Assembly: GCF_003002925.1 (NCBI RefSeq)
Contig: NZ_PVTK01000005.1
Coordinates: 186,001-250,000, forward strand
Direction: 5' to 3'
DNA from: Vreelandella songnenensis
GTDB taxonomy: Bacteria > Pseudomonadota > Gammaproteobacteria > Pseudomonadales > Halomonadaceae
DNA: 64,000 bases
Shown: one piece after another, positions 11,541 through 21,425 of the stretch
Layout: each line of letters opens with the position of its first letter
Position numbering within the stretch: position 1 is the stretch's first letter
Position numbers and translations under genes: made by a program
Notes under the pieces: generated by a model
The model's database searches: none
Told to the model about the DNA's origin: nothing
What the model saw: the letters and a program-made list of their open reading frames with translations, nothing else

Positions 11541-11658
11541 AAACCTGGGGCCACGTAACCGCTGCCCGAATGACAAGCCGCGCACGCCGAACGATAGACA
11601 ATGCCCACTTACCGGCTTTCATCCAGCAACATCGACCCTGGCCGACGCTGCTTAAATC

Positions 11659-11742
<84 letters not shown>

Positions 11743-11756
11743 ATCTTTGGCGGCAC

Positions 11757-11784
11757 ATTATGCCAGCCTCCAAAACAGTGTCAA
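11757..11784 (-). promoter_or_regulatory. Strong tRNA operon promoter
   Basis: On the minus strand a perfect TTGACA (11779-11784), a 16-base spacer and CATAAT (11757-11762), followed by the GC-rich discriminator GTGCCGCC. It lies 15 bases before tRNA-Tyr, which fits a growth-rate-controlled stable-RNA promoter. Confidence 0.85.
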
Positions 11785-11860
11785 GCTAGATATTTACTTA
11801 ATTTATCGTAGCTTGCGATGCCTGAGCACCCATACCTGCCTTGGAACGCGCTGCATTCTG

Positions 11861-12700
11861 TCAAAGCAGCATGGAGAATGCAAGGCCTGCGCGAATTTTT
11901 TCTAATGATACCGGCTCAGGCACCCGTGGCGCGCCGGACATCTTGCCCGCCCGTTCGGCAAACGTCAGCGGGAAGCTGGCTTCAAGCCCCCCGTAAACCA
12001 TGTCCGGCCACACCGCGTGAGGCACCTGAACACCTCTGGACACCACGCGCGCATCACCGCCGGTCAGCAGCATGGGCAGCGAGATGCCCTGCTGGTCACA
12101 TACTTCGCTGTAGATACGGTTGATGGCGCTGACCGCAGCCATGTAAATACCGTGATTGACCGCGTCCACTGTCCGCCGCCCGGGTTCCAGAAGCGCGTCC
12201 GCTTCACTTTCAGGGTCGATGGCCACATTGCGCGTACCCAGCTTCAAGCTCTCTTTCATCAGGCGCAGCCCGGGAATGATGAAGCCTCCCAGGTGAACAC
12301 CGCCCGGCAGCACGAAATCGATGGTAATGGCGCTGCCGCAGTCGACCGCGCAGCAGCCTCCGGCCAATTGATAGCCGGCAAGCGCGCCCATCCAGCGATC
12401 AACCCCGAGACGCCCGGGCTCGTCGTAGCCGTTGATCACCCCCAGGGCCTCCGCCTGGGAGTGGGCCACGAACACGTGGCGCACCTGACGGCGCAGAAGG
12501 GTAACGGTTTCCTCCAGCACCGCCGCGCGAGCTACGCTGGAGATACGCACTGCCTCGACCACGTCGAGGTCGGGAATATCCGCCCCCGGGCGCCACTCTT
12601 CGCGGGTCCATACCGCACCGCGCGAGCGTATCTCGCTACTTTCGGCATCCTTGAGTCGCCACTTCGACAAGGTGTTGCCGATATCCAGATCCAGAATCAT
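11861..12700 (-). CDS. coaX: Type III pantothenate kinase
   Basis: First step of coenzyme A synthesis, phosphorylating pantothenate. It has 279 residues, slightly longer than the common ~250. ASKHA-fold motifs are visible: the N-terminal phosphate loop DLDIGNTLSKWR, then GVDRWMGALAGY, DCGSAITIDFV, and GGFIIPGLRLM. Its ATG overlaps the birA TGA (ATGA), so the two are translationally coupled, a common bacterial pair. No type I CoaA is visible in the window. Confidence 0.95.
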   Translation of the reverse strand: MILDLDIGNTLSKWRLKDAESSEIRSRGAVWTREEWRPGADIPDLDVVEAVRISSVARAAVLEETVTLLRRQVRHVFVAHSQAEALGVINGYDEPGRLGVDRWMGALAGYQLAGGCCAVDCGSAITIDFVLPGGVHLGGFIIPGLRLMKESLKLGTRNVAIDPESEADALLEPGRRTVDAVNHGIYMAAVSAINRIYSEVCDQQGISLPMLLTGGDARVVSRGVQVPHAVWPDMVYGGLEASFPLTFAERAGKMSGAPRVPEPVSLEKIRAGLAFSMLL

Positions 12701-13680
12701 AAGCGCCTGCGTACGCTGATCTCACCGCCTGCCAAGCGCCGCGAGTGACCGTTTTCAGTAACCCACAGGTTACCGCTCTCATCCACGTCGCCTGCGATCG
12801 CATCGCTTGCGCGCTCCCCTTGAATAATACACACGGGCAATCCGGCATAGGCGTGACGTGCATTCCATCCGTCACGCCAGGCGGCAAAGCCTACCTGCTC
12901 GAACTCGGCCAGCATGGTCAAAAGCCCGGCGACCATGTCGGCGGCCAGCTGATTGCGCGAAAGCCCGGCATGCACATCAAACAGGGCCGCCACCGGTTGG
13001 TCAATGGCAGCGCGCTGGGATTCACTCAGCGACAGGTTCATGCCCATGCCGATCACCACCTCACAAGGGCCCGCAGCATCGCCGGTGACCTCGATCAGAA
13101 TACCGGCAAGCTTGCCCAGCTCATCGCCGGTTTCGGCCAGCAGAATGTCGTTGGGCCACTTGAGCCTGGGCGCTGCCCCGTGCTGCTCCAGCACCTGGGA
13201 AACCACCACGCCGACGGCCAGGCTCAGCCCTTCAAGAGCAGTCACTCCAGATTCGAAGCGCCAGCCCAGCGACATCATCAAGCTCTGCCCCCAGGGGGTG
13301 GTCCACACCCGGCCGCGCCGGCCGCGCCCCGCGGTCTGCAGCTCGACCAGGCAGACTTCGCCGTGTCCGGCGGCCTGGCTAAAACGCTGACGCAGGTACT
13401 CGTTGCTCGACGGCAGCTGATCTTCCACGAACAGGCGTGTCAGCAGATGGCGCGCCTGGGCGGGCAGGCGCTCAACGATTCTGGCGCCTTCCAGCGGCTC
13501 CAGACGCTGAGCCAGCCGGTAGCCTCTCCCCTTGACGGCTACCAGCTCCACGCCGAGCGCTTCCAATTTTTTTAACTGTTTCCATACGGCAGCCCGCGAA
13601 ACGCCCAGCGCTTCACCTAATTGTTCACCGGAGTGAACCTCGCCATCGCTCAACAAACGCATCAGGTTACCGATGGTCAT
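12697..13680 (-). CDS. birA: Biotin-protein ligase / biotin operon repressor
   Basis: Attaches biotin to carboxyl-carrier proteins and represses biotin genes as biotinoyl-AMP complex. It has 327 residues. Residues ~1-60 form a winged helix-turn-helix (SGEQLGEALGVSRAAVWKQL). The catalytic domain has the biotinyl-AMP loop GRGRRGRVW and KWPND. The C-terminal SH3-like domain includes GNLWVTENGHSRRLAGGEIS. The presence of the DNA-binding domain indicates the bifunctional class. Confidence 0.96.
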   Translation of the reverse strand: MTIGNLMRLLSDGEVHSGEQLGEALGVSRAAVWKQLKKLEALGVELVAVKGRGYRLAQRLEPLEGARIVERLPAQARHLLTRLFVEDQLPSSNEYLRQRFSQAAGHGEVCLVELQTAGRGRRGRVWTTPWGQSLMMSLGWRFESGVTALEGLSLAVGVVVSQVLEQHGAAPRLKWPNDILLAETGDELGKLAGILIEVTGDAAGPCEVVIGMGMNLSLSESQRAAIDQPVAALFDVHAGLSRNQLAADMVAGLLTMLAEFEQVGFAAWRDGWNARHAYAGLPVCIIQGERASDAIAGDVDESGNLWVTENGHSRRLAGGEISVRRRL

Positions 13681-13807
13681 GTGCTTGCCCCAACTGGGAA
13701 AACGCCTATCTTAACGGATGCAGCGCAGAGGCGAAAACTGCCGCCTTTGGGTTATTGACTCGCCGCTTTATTTAAGACAGCGCTGGTAGTCGACCACCCC
13801 CAGACCC

Positions 13808-13813
13808 TATAAT
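13808..13813 (+). promoter_or_regulatory. Consensus -10 box upstream of typA
   Basis: A perfect TATAAT lies 30 bases before the typA GTG. No good -35 hexamer is placed at 16-18 bases, so the promoter may be weak or activator-dependent. It lies in the birA/typA divergent gap of 163 bases, which holds no gene. Confidence 0.5.
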
Positions 13814-13843
13814 GCCGCCCTATTTTTCCAGCAGGATCGCGTC

Positions 13844-15670
13844 GTGATCGAGAATCTTCGTAACATTGCCATCATCGCCCACGTTGACCACGGCAAAACT
13901 ACCTTGGTAGACAAGCTGTTAAGTCAATCAGGCACCCTAGACCGCAAGGCCGAAGGCCAAGAGCGGATCATGGACTCCAATGACCAGGAAAAGGAACGCG
14001 GCATTACCATCCTGGCCAAAAACACGGCCATTCAGTGGCAAGATGGCAATGGTACGGGCTATCACATCAACATCGTGGACACCCCTGGGCACGCCGACTT
14101 CGGTGGCGAAGTCGAGCGCGTCATGTCCATGGTGGACTCGGTTCTGCTGCTGGTCGACGCGGTTGACGGTCCGATGCCCCAGACTCGCTTCGTTACCCAG
14201 AAAGCGTTCTCCCAGGGCCTGAAGCCGATCGTCGTGGTCAACAAGATTGACCGCCCCGGCGCGCGCCCGGACTGGGTCATCGACCAGATCTTCGATCTGT
14301 TCGACAACCTCGGCGCCACCGACGAGCAGCTCGATTTCCCGATCATCTACTGCTCGGCGCTGAACGGCATTGCCGGCATGGACCCGGAAGAACTTGCCGA
14401 GAACATGGATCCCATGTTCCAGGCCATCGTGGACATCGTCGAGCCGCCGAAAGTCGAAGTCGACGGCCCCTTCCAGATGCAGATCTCCGCACTGGATTAC
14501 AACAGCTACGTAGGCGTTATCGGTCTTGGCCGCATCAAGCGCGGCAGCGTCAAGCCGGGCCAGCAGATCACCGTGATCACCAAGGAAGGCAATACCCGTA
14601 AGGGTAAGGTCGGCCAGGTCATGACGCACATGGGTCTGGAGCGCGTACAGACGACTGAAGCCACCGCCGGCGACATCGTCTGCATCACAGGTATCGAAGA
14701 TCTGGCGATTTCCGATACGCTGTGCGACTCAAGCGCCGTTGAAGCCCTGCCGCCGCTGTCCGTCGACGAGCCGACCGTCTCCATGACCTTCCAGGTCAAC
14801 GACTCGCCGTTCGCCGGTAAAGAAGGCAAGTTCGTGACCAGCCGGAACATCAAGGACCGTCTTGATCAAGAGCTGATTCACAACGTGGCGCTGCGCGTTG
14901 AACAGGGCGAAACCCCTGAGAAATTCAAGGTTTCCGGCCGTGGTGAGCTTCACCTGTCGGTACTGATCGAAACCATGCGTCGTGAAGGCTTCGAGCTTGC
15001 CGTTGGCCGCCCGGAAGTCATCATCAAAGAAATCGACGGTGTGAAGCAGGAGCCCTACGAAGAAGTCATCATCGACTGTGAAGAGCAGCACCAGGGCTCG
15101 ATCATGGAAGAGCTTGGCTACCGTAAGGGTGAAATGACCAACATGAACCCGGATGGCAAGGGTCGTGTTCGTCTGGACTTCATCATTCCGGCACGCGGCC
15201 TGATCGGCTTCCGTGGTCAGTTTTTGACCCTGACCTCCGGCACCGGCATCCTGACCAGCCGTTTCGATCACTACGGCCCGCTGAAGCCTGATGCGTCCAT
15301 CGAGCGTCGTAACGGCGTGCTGGTCTCCATGGTGGGCGGCAAGGCACTGGCCTATGCGCTGTACGCCCTGCAGGATCGCGGCAAGCTGATCATCGACCAC
15401 GCCACTGAAGTTTACGAAGGCATGCTGATCGGCATCAACAACCGTGCCAACGACATGGTGGTCAACCCGACCAAGGGCAAGAAGCTCGATAACATGCGCT
15501 CCACCGGTAACGATGAAAACATCGTGCTGACGCCGCCGATCAAGTTCACCCTGGAACAGGCCATCGAATTCCTGGATTCCGATGAGCTGGTGGAAGTGAC
15601 GCCGACGCACATCCGTCTGCGCAAGAAGCACCTGACTGAAAACGAGCGTAAGCGCGCCGGCAAGAAATAA
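13844..15670 (+). CDS. typA: Ribosome-associated GTPase TypA/BipA
   Basis: Translational GTPase of the EF-G family acting in ribosome assembly and stress or cold growth. It has 608 residues (607 in E. coli). Start is GTG with a weak AGGA site, giving [20 protein letters not shown]. The P-loop AHVDHGKT is at residues 12-19, [14 protein letters not shown] forms G3, and [10 protein letters not shown] forms G4. The C-terminal BipA-specific domain includes [15 protein letters not shown] near the end. Followed by a strong terminator. Confidence 0.98.
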   Translation: MIENLRNIAIIAHVDHGKTTLVDKLLSQSGTLDRKAEGQERIMDSNDQEKERGITILAKNTAIQWQDGNGTGYHINIVDTPGHADFGGEVERVMSMVDSVLLLVDAVDGPMPQTRFVTQKAFSQGLKPIVVVNKIDRPGARPDWVIDQIFDLFDNLGATDEQLDFPIIYCSALNGIAGMDPEELAENMDPMFQAIVDIVEPPKVEVDGPFQMQISALDYNSYVGVIGLGRIKRGSVKPGQQITVITKEGNTRKGKVGQVMTHMGLERVQTTEATAGDIVCITGIEDLAISDTLCDSSAVEALPPLSVDEPTVSMTFQVNDSPFAGKEGKFVTSRNIKDRLDQELIHNVALRVEQGETPEKFKVSGRGELHLSVLIETMRREGFELAVGRPEVIIKEIDGVKQEPYEEVIIDCEEQHQGSIMEELGYRKGEMTNMNPDGKGRVRLDFIIPARGLIGFRGQFLTLTSGTGILTSRFDHYGPLKPDASIERRNGVLVSMVGGKALAYALYALQDRGKLIIDHATEVYEGMLIGINNRANDMVVNPTKGKKLDNMRSTGNDENIVLTPPIKFTLEQAIEFLDSDELVEVTPTHIRLRKKHLTENERKRAGKK

Positions 15671-15689
15671 GCCACCGCCTGAGCGCTTG

Positions 15690-15728
15690 AAAACGCCCCC
15701 TGAAGCCCCTGGCCTCAGGGGGCGTTTT
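15690..15728 (+). terminator. Intrinsic terminator of typA
   Basis: 14-bp perfect inverted repeat AAAACGCCCCCTGA / TCAGGGGGCGTTTT with an 11-base loop, starting 20 bases after the typA stop. The T-run forms the 3' arm. Confidence 0.9.
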
Positions 15729-15909
15729 GCGTTTATTAGCTTTCACAGGAGATAAAATCGCCGCGTTAACGCAGCCTAAACGGTAGGGTGCTGGAAAGCG
15801 GAGGCTTTCTAACGCAAAGTAGACCCAACAGTTCGAGACAGACGTACCACCCCTGTTCATCCCAGTGTCTGGATCCCCTTCCAGCCACCCGTACCTGGAC
15901 ACCGATCTC

Positions 15910-17361
15910 ATGAGCGGTCATAACGTCTGGACCCACAAAGGCACGTTCCTGCTCGCCGCGGTCGGCTCTGCCGTGGGGCTGGGTAATCTGTGGCGCTTCC
16001 CTTACCTGATCGGCGAGAACGGCGGCGGGGCGTTCATTCTGGTGTACGCACTGACCATCTTTGCCGTCGGCATACCCATTCTGATCGCCGAAACCATGCT
16101 GGGCCGTACCAGCCGCCGCAGTCCGATCATGGGCATGCGCCACCTGACCAGGACGCACCGCACCTTCCGCTTCTGGGAGTCGATTGGCTGGCTGGGGGCC
16201 GCCGCCGCCTTTCTGATCCTGAGCTTCTATTCGGTGATCGCTGGCTGGGCCATTCACTACACCTGGCTGATGTTTACCGGTTCGCTGCTCGAGGCCGATG
16301 CGCGCACCATCAGCGAGGGTTTTACCGCTCTGCTCGCCTCACCTGCCCTGATGACGCTCTACCACACCCTGTTTATCGGCTGCTCAGGCATCATCGTGGG
16401 CATGGGTATTCACAAGGGTATCGAATCCGGGCTTCGCATCATGATGCCCGCGCTGTTCGGCATCCTGCTGGTGGTGCTGGTCTACAGCGTGATCAATGGC
16501 GATATCGCCGCGGCGGCGCGCTTTCTGTTCACCTTCAACGTGGCGGATTTGAGCGTTGAAGGATGGCTGCAGGCCATGGGGCAATCGTTTTTCACCCTGA
16601 GTCTCGGCATGGGCGCCATCATGGCCTACGGCGCTTACATGACCAGCGAGACCTCGCTGACCCGCACCGCCATTGCCGTCGCCTTTATCGATACCGCCGT
16701 TGCCATGGTGGCCGGCCTTGCCATCTTTGCGCTGGTGTTCGGCGCCGGGCTCGATATCAATCAGGGGCCGGGGTTGATGTTCGTCACCCTGCCGCTGGCC
16801 TTTGCCGACATGCCCATGGGCGCGCTGATCGGCGGCATCTTCTTCATTCTGGTGCTGGGCGCGGCGATCAGCTCGGCCATCTCGCTGATCGAGCCGGTAG
16901 CGGCCTATCTGGTCGAGCGCTTTGACATGACCCGCCCCCAGGCGGTGGCCGTCATGGTCGTGGCGGCGTGGGCCATGGGGCTTTTAACGGTCATCAGCTT
17001 CAACATCTGGGCAGAAGGCACGATTTTCCACGCCCTGTTCGGGCGTAGCGCGTTTGAGCTTATTGAGCTTTTGACCAATGTCTTTATGCCCCTGGGTGGG
17101 CTTATGATTGCCCTCTTTGCAGGCTGGGCCCTGACCCAGACGGAAGTGAGAAAAGAGCTTGATACCAGCACGGCCTGGTTTGCCACGTGGCGGTTTCTGG
17201 TGCGTTTTGTCAGCCCGGCGGCGGTCGCGTTCGTGTTCCTGCGCGCCCTGCCCGGCATAGAGGGTTACCTGATACCGGCCGGGGGCGCAGTGCTTTTCGT
17301 CGGCCTGTTTGCTCTGGGCCAGCACCGCTTGGCCAGGCGTCGCCAACGTACACAACAATAG
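15910..17361 (+). CDS. Sodium-dependent neurotransmitter:symporter-family transporter
   Basis: Na+-coupled amino-acid-type symporter in the inner membrane (LeuT fold). It shows the family signature early (FLLAAVGSAVGLGNLWRFPY) and about 11-12 hydrophobic segments. ATG at 15910 (MSGHNVWTHKG) gives 483 residues; a GTG at 15865 would add 15 residues, and neither has a clear ribosome site. Substrate cannot be read from sequence. It lies 20 bases before an ABC amino-acid-type importer, suggesting a shared transcript and perhaps a related solute. Sodium coupling would suit a halophile (inference). Confidence 0.9.
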   Translation: MSGHNVWTHKGTFLLAAVGSAVGLGNLWRFPYLIGENGGGAFILVYALTIFAVGIPILIAETMLGRTSRRSPIMGMRHLTRTHRTFRFWESIGWLGAAAAFLILSFYSVIAGWAIHYTWLMFTGSLLEADARTISEGFTALLASPALMTLYHTLFIGCSGIIVGMGIHKGIESGLRIMMPALFGILLVVLVYSVINGDIAAAARFLFTFNVADLSVEGWLQAMGQSFFTLSLGMGAIMAYGAYMTSETSLTRTAIAVAFIDTAVAMVAGLAIFALVFGAGLDINQGPGLMFVTLPLAFADMPMGALIGGIFFILVLGAAISSAISLIEPVAAYLVERFDMTRPQAVAVMVVAAWAMGLLTVISFNIWAEGTIFHALFGRSAFELIELLTNVFMPLGGLMIALFAGWALTQTEVRKELDTSTAWFATWRFLVRFVSPAAVAFVFLRALPGIEGYLIPAGGAVLFVGLFALGQHRLARRRQRTQQ

Positions 17362-17381
17362 CCACAAAGCGCGAGGGAGCG

Positions 17382-18152
17382 ATGACACCGCTTATCGAAG
17401 TTCAGCAAGTCAACAAGGCCTTCGGCGGCCTGCAGGTTATCAACAACTGCTCGATCCACGTCGAGAAAGGCTCCATCACGGGCATGATCGGCCCCAACGG
17501 CGCGGGTAAATCTACCCTGTTCAACCTGATCGCCGGCGCGCTCACCCCGGACAGCGGCCGCGTGCTGCTCGATGGCGAGGACATCACTGCGCTGAGTGCC
17601 GACCAGCGGTTTCACAAGGGTTTGCTGCGCACCTTTCAGATCGCCCACGAATTCAGCCAGATGAGCGCGCTCGAGAATCTGATGATGGTACCGCCGCGCC
17701 AGGCCGGCGAGCGCCTGTTCAGTACCTGGTTCAAGCCCGGCCAGGTGCGCGAACAGGAGGCCGAGGTGCGCAGGCGTGCGCTCGAAGTGATTGATTTCGT
17801 CGGGCTGCACCATGTGCGTAACGAGCTTGCCGGCAACCTTTCTGGCGGCCAGAAGAAGCTTCTGGAACTTGGCCGCACCATGATGACGGATGCCAAGGTG
17901 GTGCTGCTCGATGAAATCGCCGCCGGGGTCAACCGCACCCTGCTGGGCGATTTGATCGGCAATATCGAACGCCTCAACCGCGAAATGGGCTACACCTTCC
18001 TGGTCATCGAACACGACATGGAGATGATCGCCCGGCTATGTGATCCGGTCATCGTGCTGGCCCAGGGCAGCGTCATGGTCGAGGGACATATCGAGGAGAT
18101 CCAGAACAATCCGGACGTCATCGAAGCCTATTTCGGCACCGACGCCGCCTGA
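17382..18152 (+). CDS. ABC transporter ATP-binding protein, LivG type
   Basis: One of two ATPases of a branched-chain amino acid/amide (HAAT) importer, 256 residues. ATG is preceded by GAGGGAG; a longer in-frame reading starting inside the symporter gene is rejected. Walker A is GPNGAGKST, the signature LSGGQKKLLELGR, and Walker B VVLLDE. The switch His follows in FLVIEHDMEMIA. The Walker B is followed by IAAGVN rather than the usual PTAG. Start of the livG-livF-livH-livM-like set. Confidence 0.93.
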   Translation: MTPLIEVQQVNKAFGGLQVINNCSIHVEKGSITGMIGPNGAGKSTLFNLIAGALTPDSGRVLLDGEDITALSADQRFHKGLLRTFQIAHEFSQMSALENLMMVPPRQAGERLFSTWFKPGQVREQEAEVRRRALEVIDFVGLHHVRNELAGNLSGGQKKLLELGRTMMTDAKVVLLDEIAAGVNRTLLGDLIGNIERLNREMGYTFLVIEHDMEMIARLCDPVIVLAQGSVMVEGHIEEIQNNPDVIEAYFGTDAA

Positions 18153-18246
18153 GCGGCGCCTTGCGCAAGAGCTGCGAAAAGACCAAGTCAAAAACTAAGA
18201 CAAAAACCACATGCCGCGTGAACGCGGCGCTGCGAGACACTTTTCT

Positions 18247-18975
18247 ATGTCATTACCGATGTCATCAACGACGCCTTTGCTCGAGGCGCGCGACGTGCAC
18301 GGTGGCTATGGCGGCATGAACATCCTCAACGGGGTGAACATGACGCTACACGCCAACGAAGTGGGGGTCATCGTCGGGCCCAACGGGGCGGGCAAGTCCA
18401 CCATGCTGAAAGCCGTCTTCGGCCTTCTGAACGTCACCCAGGGCGAGATTCTGCTCAATGGCCAACCGATCCATAACCTGCCGCCCAACAAGCTGGTAGA
18501 GCGCGGCATGGGCTTTGTGCCCCAGGAGAAAAACGTTTTCCCGAGCCTGACAGTCAAGGAGAACCTGGAGATGGGCGCGTATTTGAAGCCGCAAAACGTC
18601 AAGCGCATGCTCGAGCAGGTGTATGCATTCTTCCCGCCACTGGTCGAAAAACGCCACCAACCGGCGGGTGAGCTTTCCGGCGGCCAGCGGCAGATGGTCG
18701 CCATGGGCCGGGCGCTAATGGCCGAGCCAAGCCTCTTGCTGCTGGATGAACCTACCGCCGGGCTTTCACCGCTTTACATGAACGAGATCTTTGATCGGGT
18801 CAAACAGATCAATGCCGCCGGCGTCGGGATCTTGATGGTCGAGCAGAACGCAAAGCAAGCGCTCGCCATTGCCGACAAGGGCTTCGTGCTGGCCGCCGGC
18901 CAGAACCGTTTCACTGATACGGGTGCTGCGCTTCTTGCCGACCCGGATGTCGCCAAGAGCTTTTTGGGCGGCTAG
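18247..18975 (+). CDS. ABC transporter ATP-binding protein, LivF type
   Basis: Second ATPase of the HAAT importer, 242 residues from ATG 18247 (MSLPMSSTTPLLEARDVH). In-frame ATGs at 18211 and 18259 are alternatives and none has a good ribosome site. Walker A is GPNGAGKST, the signature LSGGQRQMVAMGRALM, and Walker B LLLLDEPTAGLSP. The gap before it contains CCGCG-TGAA-CGCGG (18214-18227), a small hairpin that would fold within the longest reading. Only 16 bases separate it from the next gene. Confidence 0.92.
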   Translation: MSLPMSSTTPLLEARDVHGGYGGMNILNGVNMTLHANEVGVIVGPNGAGKSTMLKAVFGLLNVTQGEILLNGQPIHNLPPNKLVERGMGFVPQEKNVFPSLTVKENLEMGAYLKPQNVKRMLEQVYAFFPPLVEKRHQPAGELSGGQRQMVAMGRALMAEPSLLLLDEPTAGLSPLYMNEIFDRVKQINAAGVGILMVEQNAKQALAIADKGFVLAAGQNRFTDTGAALLADPDVAKSFLGG

Positions 18976-18991
18976 CCCGGGGGAGAAACCT

Positions 18992-19999
18992 GTGAACGAA
19001 CTGGTCTTTTTTATCAACAACGTGATCATTGCCGGCAGCGTGACCGGCTCGATCTACGCCATTGGCGCCATTGGCGTGACGCTGATCTTCAGCATCATGC
19101 GTTTTGCCCACTTCGCCCACGCCGACATGATGACGTTTGGCGCCTTCATGGTGCTGCTGCTGACTACGCTGTTTCCCGCCGCTGGCACCAGCATCGGTGT
19201 GCCCACGGCGCTGGTCATGCTGCCGCTCGCCATGCTGCTGACCGCCGCACTTGCCGTGGGTATCGACAAGGCCTTCTACAAGCCGCTGCGCGCTCATGGG
19301 GTCAAGCCCATCGTGCTGGTGATCGGCTCCCTTGGCGTCACGCTGATGCTGCAGGGGCTTATTCGCCTGTTTTCAGGCACTGGCGGGCAGAGCCTGTACG
19401 TGGATGACCGCAAGGAGATCTTCCGCCTGGCGCTGCCCTTCGAGGGCGCCCGCGCGCCTATCGTGATTACCGAGCCGCAGCTTTACCTGTTCGTGATTAC
19501 CCTGGTGGCGGTGGTGGCGCTGCACGTGTTTCTCAACCGCTCGCGGCTGGGCAAGGCGATGCGCGCCATGTCGGATAACCCGGAGCTTGCCCAGGCCTCG
19601 GGCATCAACACCAATACCATCGTGGCGGTTACCTGGGTGATTGCCGGGGGCCTGGCGGCCATTGCCGGCACGCTGCTGTCGCTGGATGTGACCTTCAAGC
19701 CCGATTTGAGCTTCTTCCTGCTGCTGCCGATCTTTGCCGCGGCGATTGTGGGCGGGGTGGGCCATCCTTACGGCGCAATTGCCGGCGGCTTCGTGGTGGG
19801 CTTTGCCGAAACCCTGGCGGTCTTCAACTGGAACGTGCTGCTGCGCCCCTTCCGCGACAGCCTGCCCACCTGGCTGGAACTGCCGTCCAACCTGGCCTTC
19901 GTGGGTACCGAGTACAAGATCGTGGTGCCGTTCTTCATTCTGGTGGCCATTCTGGTGTGGCGTCCTACCGGCCTGTTCAAGGGCAAGGTGATCCAATGA
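18992..19999 (+). CDS. ABC transporter permease, LivH type
   Basis: Inner-membrane permease of the HAAT importer, 335 residues, from a GTG preceded by GGGGGAG (NELVFFINNVIIAGSVTGSI). A longer in-frame reading inside livF is rejected. About eight hydrophobic segments occur, plus the typical GLAAIAGTLLSLDVTF and PIFAAAIVGGVGHPYGAIAG cytoplasmic-loop region. Its TGA overlaps the ATG of the next gene (ATGA). Confidence 0.92.
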   Translation: MNELVFFINNVIIAGSVTGSIYAIGAIGVTLIFSIMRFAHFAHADMMTFGAFMVLLLTTLFPAAGTSIGVPTALVMLPLAMLLTAALAVGIDKAFYKPLRAHGVKPIVLVIGSLGVTLMLQGLIRLFSGTGGQSLYVDDRKEIFRLALPFEGARAPIVITEPQLYLFVITLVAVVALHVFLNRSRLGKAMRAMSDNPELAQASGINTNTIVAVTWVIAGGLAAIAGTLLSLDVTFKPDLSFFLLLPIFAAAIVGGVGHPYGAIAGGFVVGFAETLAVFNWNVLLRPFRDSLPTWLELPSNLAFVGTEYKIVVPFFILVAILVWRPTGLFKGKVIQ

Positions 20000-21321
20000 G
20001 CAATTCGACAGAAACCCGCGACCCGACCTATACCCCGCGTGACGCCACGCCCGCGCGGCGCTTTCCCGTACGCGAGGTAGTGCTGTTTGGCGCGCTCCTG
20101 GCCGCCATTCTGGCGGTTTACGCGCTGATGGGGGCGGCCTACAGCACACGCATGCTGGTGGAGGCCGCCTGCTATGCCATTCTGGCGCTGGGTCTGACCA
20201 TTCAGTGGGGCTACGCCGGGCAGTTCAATGCCGGGGTGATGGGCTTTGTGGCGCTGGGCGGCTTTTGCGCCATGCTGTTCAGCGTACCGGTCAACGATGC
20301 CTTCTGGGGCACCAGCCTGCCCGGCGAGCTGGGCAGCGTATTGCTCTACGGCGTGGCCGCCACCTTCCTGGTGGTAGGCGCCAGCCGACTTGACCGTCTG
20401 GGGGTACCCAAAAAGCTGCGCACTCTGATTACCGTGGTGCTGGCGCTGGTGCTGTACTTGATCGTGATCAGCCAGCTGCGCGAGGTGACCAGCCAGATTC
20501 AGTCCCAGGCGGGGTTTGTGGGTGGTCTTGGCCTGCCCGCCTGGGTGGGCTGGATCGTGGGCGGGGCGCTGGCCGGTGGCGTGGGCTACCTTATCGGCCA
20601 CGTCTGCCTGGGCCTGCGCAGCGACTACCTGGCGATTGCCACGCTGGGCATTGCCGAGATCATCAAGGCATTTCTGAAGAACTCCGACTGGTTGACCCGG
20701 GGCACCGCCACCGTGTCGCCGCTGCCTTGGCCCACGCCCGGGCCGGCGGAGCTTGGTTTTACCCTGTCGCGGGCGGTGTATCTGTCCTTCACGGCGGTGG
20801 TGATTGCGGTGATCTTCTTTCTGCTTCACCGCGCCTATCACGCCCCCTGGGGGCGGATGATCCGAGCGATTCGCGACAATGAGGTTTCCGCTGCCGCCAT
20901 GGGCAAGGACATCAACAAGCGCCGCCTGGAGATCTTCGTGCTCGGCTGCATCCTGATGGGCCTGGGCGGCGGCATGCTGGGCACCTTCAATAGCCTGTTC
21001 GACCCTCAGGGCTACCTGCCGCTCAACCACACCTTCCTGGTGCTGGTCATGGTGATTCTGGGCGGGCCCGGCAATAACCTGGGCACCATCTTCGGCGCCG
21101 TGGCGGTGTATATCATCTGGATCATGTCGGAGCCGCTGGCGCTGTTTGTGATGGAGCTTGTGGTCAGCGTCGGGGAAGGTACCTTCGGCTGGGATGCGCC
21201 CAGCAACATGGATAGCCGAGCGCTGCAGGCCCGGGTACTGGTCATCGGCATGCTGATCACGCTGGTACTGCGCTTTGCCCCCAAGGGACTATTGCCAGAG
21301 AAGATTGCCCATCACGGCTGA
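19996..21321 (+). CDS. ABC transporter permease, LivM type
   Basis: Second permease, 441 residues, longer than many LivM proteins. ATG 19996 (MSNSTETRDPTYTPRD) overlaps the livH-like stop. The hydrophobic body includes AACYAILALGLTIQWGYAG and the conserved GRMIRAIRDNEVSAAAMG loop that docks with the ATPase. A long loop between early membrane segments (residues ~110-180) accounts for the extra length. Ends at a bidirectional terminator. Confidence 0.92.
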   Translation: MSNSTETRDPTYTPRDATPARRFPVREVVLFGALLAAILAVYALMGAAYSTRMLVEAACYAILALGLTIQWGYAGQFNAGVMGFVALGGFCAMLFSVPVNDAFWGTSLPGELGSVLLYGVAATFLVVGASRLDRLGVPKKLRTLITVVLALVLYLIVISQLREVTSQIQSQAGFVGGLGLPAWVGWIVGGALAGGVGYLIGHVCLGLRSDYLAIATLGIAEIIKAFLKNSDWLTRGTATVSPLPWPTPGPAELGFTLSRAVYLSFTAVVIAVIFFLLHRAYHAPWGRMIRAIRDNEVSAAAMGKDINKRRLEIFVLGCILMGLGGGMLGTFNSLFDPQGYLPLNHTFLVLVMVILGGPGNNLGTIFGAVAVYIIWIMSEPLALFVMELVVSVGEGTFGWDAPSNMDSRALQARVLVIGMLITLVLRFAPKGLLPEKIAHHG

Positions 21322-21363
21322 TTGAGCGATCGCGCGCGTTACACATTAGTGCCTTTACAAACG

Positions 21364-21390
21364 AAAGCCCCGATCAACGATCGGGGCTTT
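21364..21390. terminator. Bidirectional terminator between importer and its binding protein
   Basis: Perfect 12-bp repeat AAAGCCCCGATC-AAC-GATCGGGGCTTT, with A and T runs on either side so it can stop transcription from both strands. It serves the convergent permease and binding-protein genes. Confidence 0.9.
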
Positions 21391-21425
21391 CAGGTTTAGA
21401 CAACCATTGCTACGTCAGGCACTGC

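Noticed and set aside
17187..17381. Upstream extension of the LivG-like ATPase into the symporter gene
   Set aside because: Overlaps another coding region in a different frame; a good ribosome site marks the later ATG.
19373..21030. Minus-strand frames across the permease genes
   Set aside because: His/Gln/Arg-rich composition with no family resemblance; permeases on the plus strand are certain.
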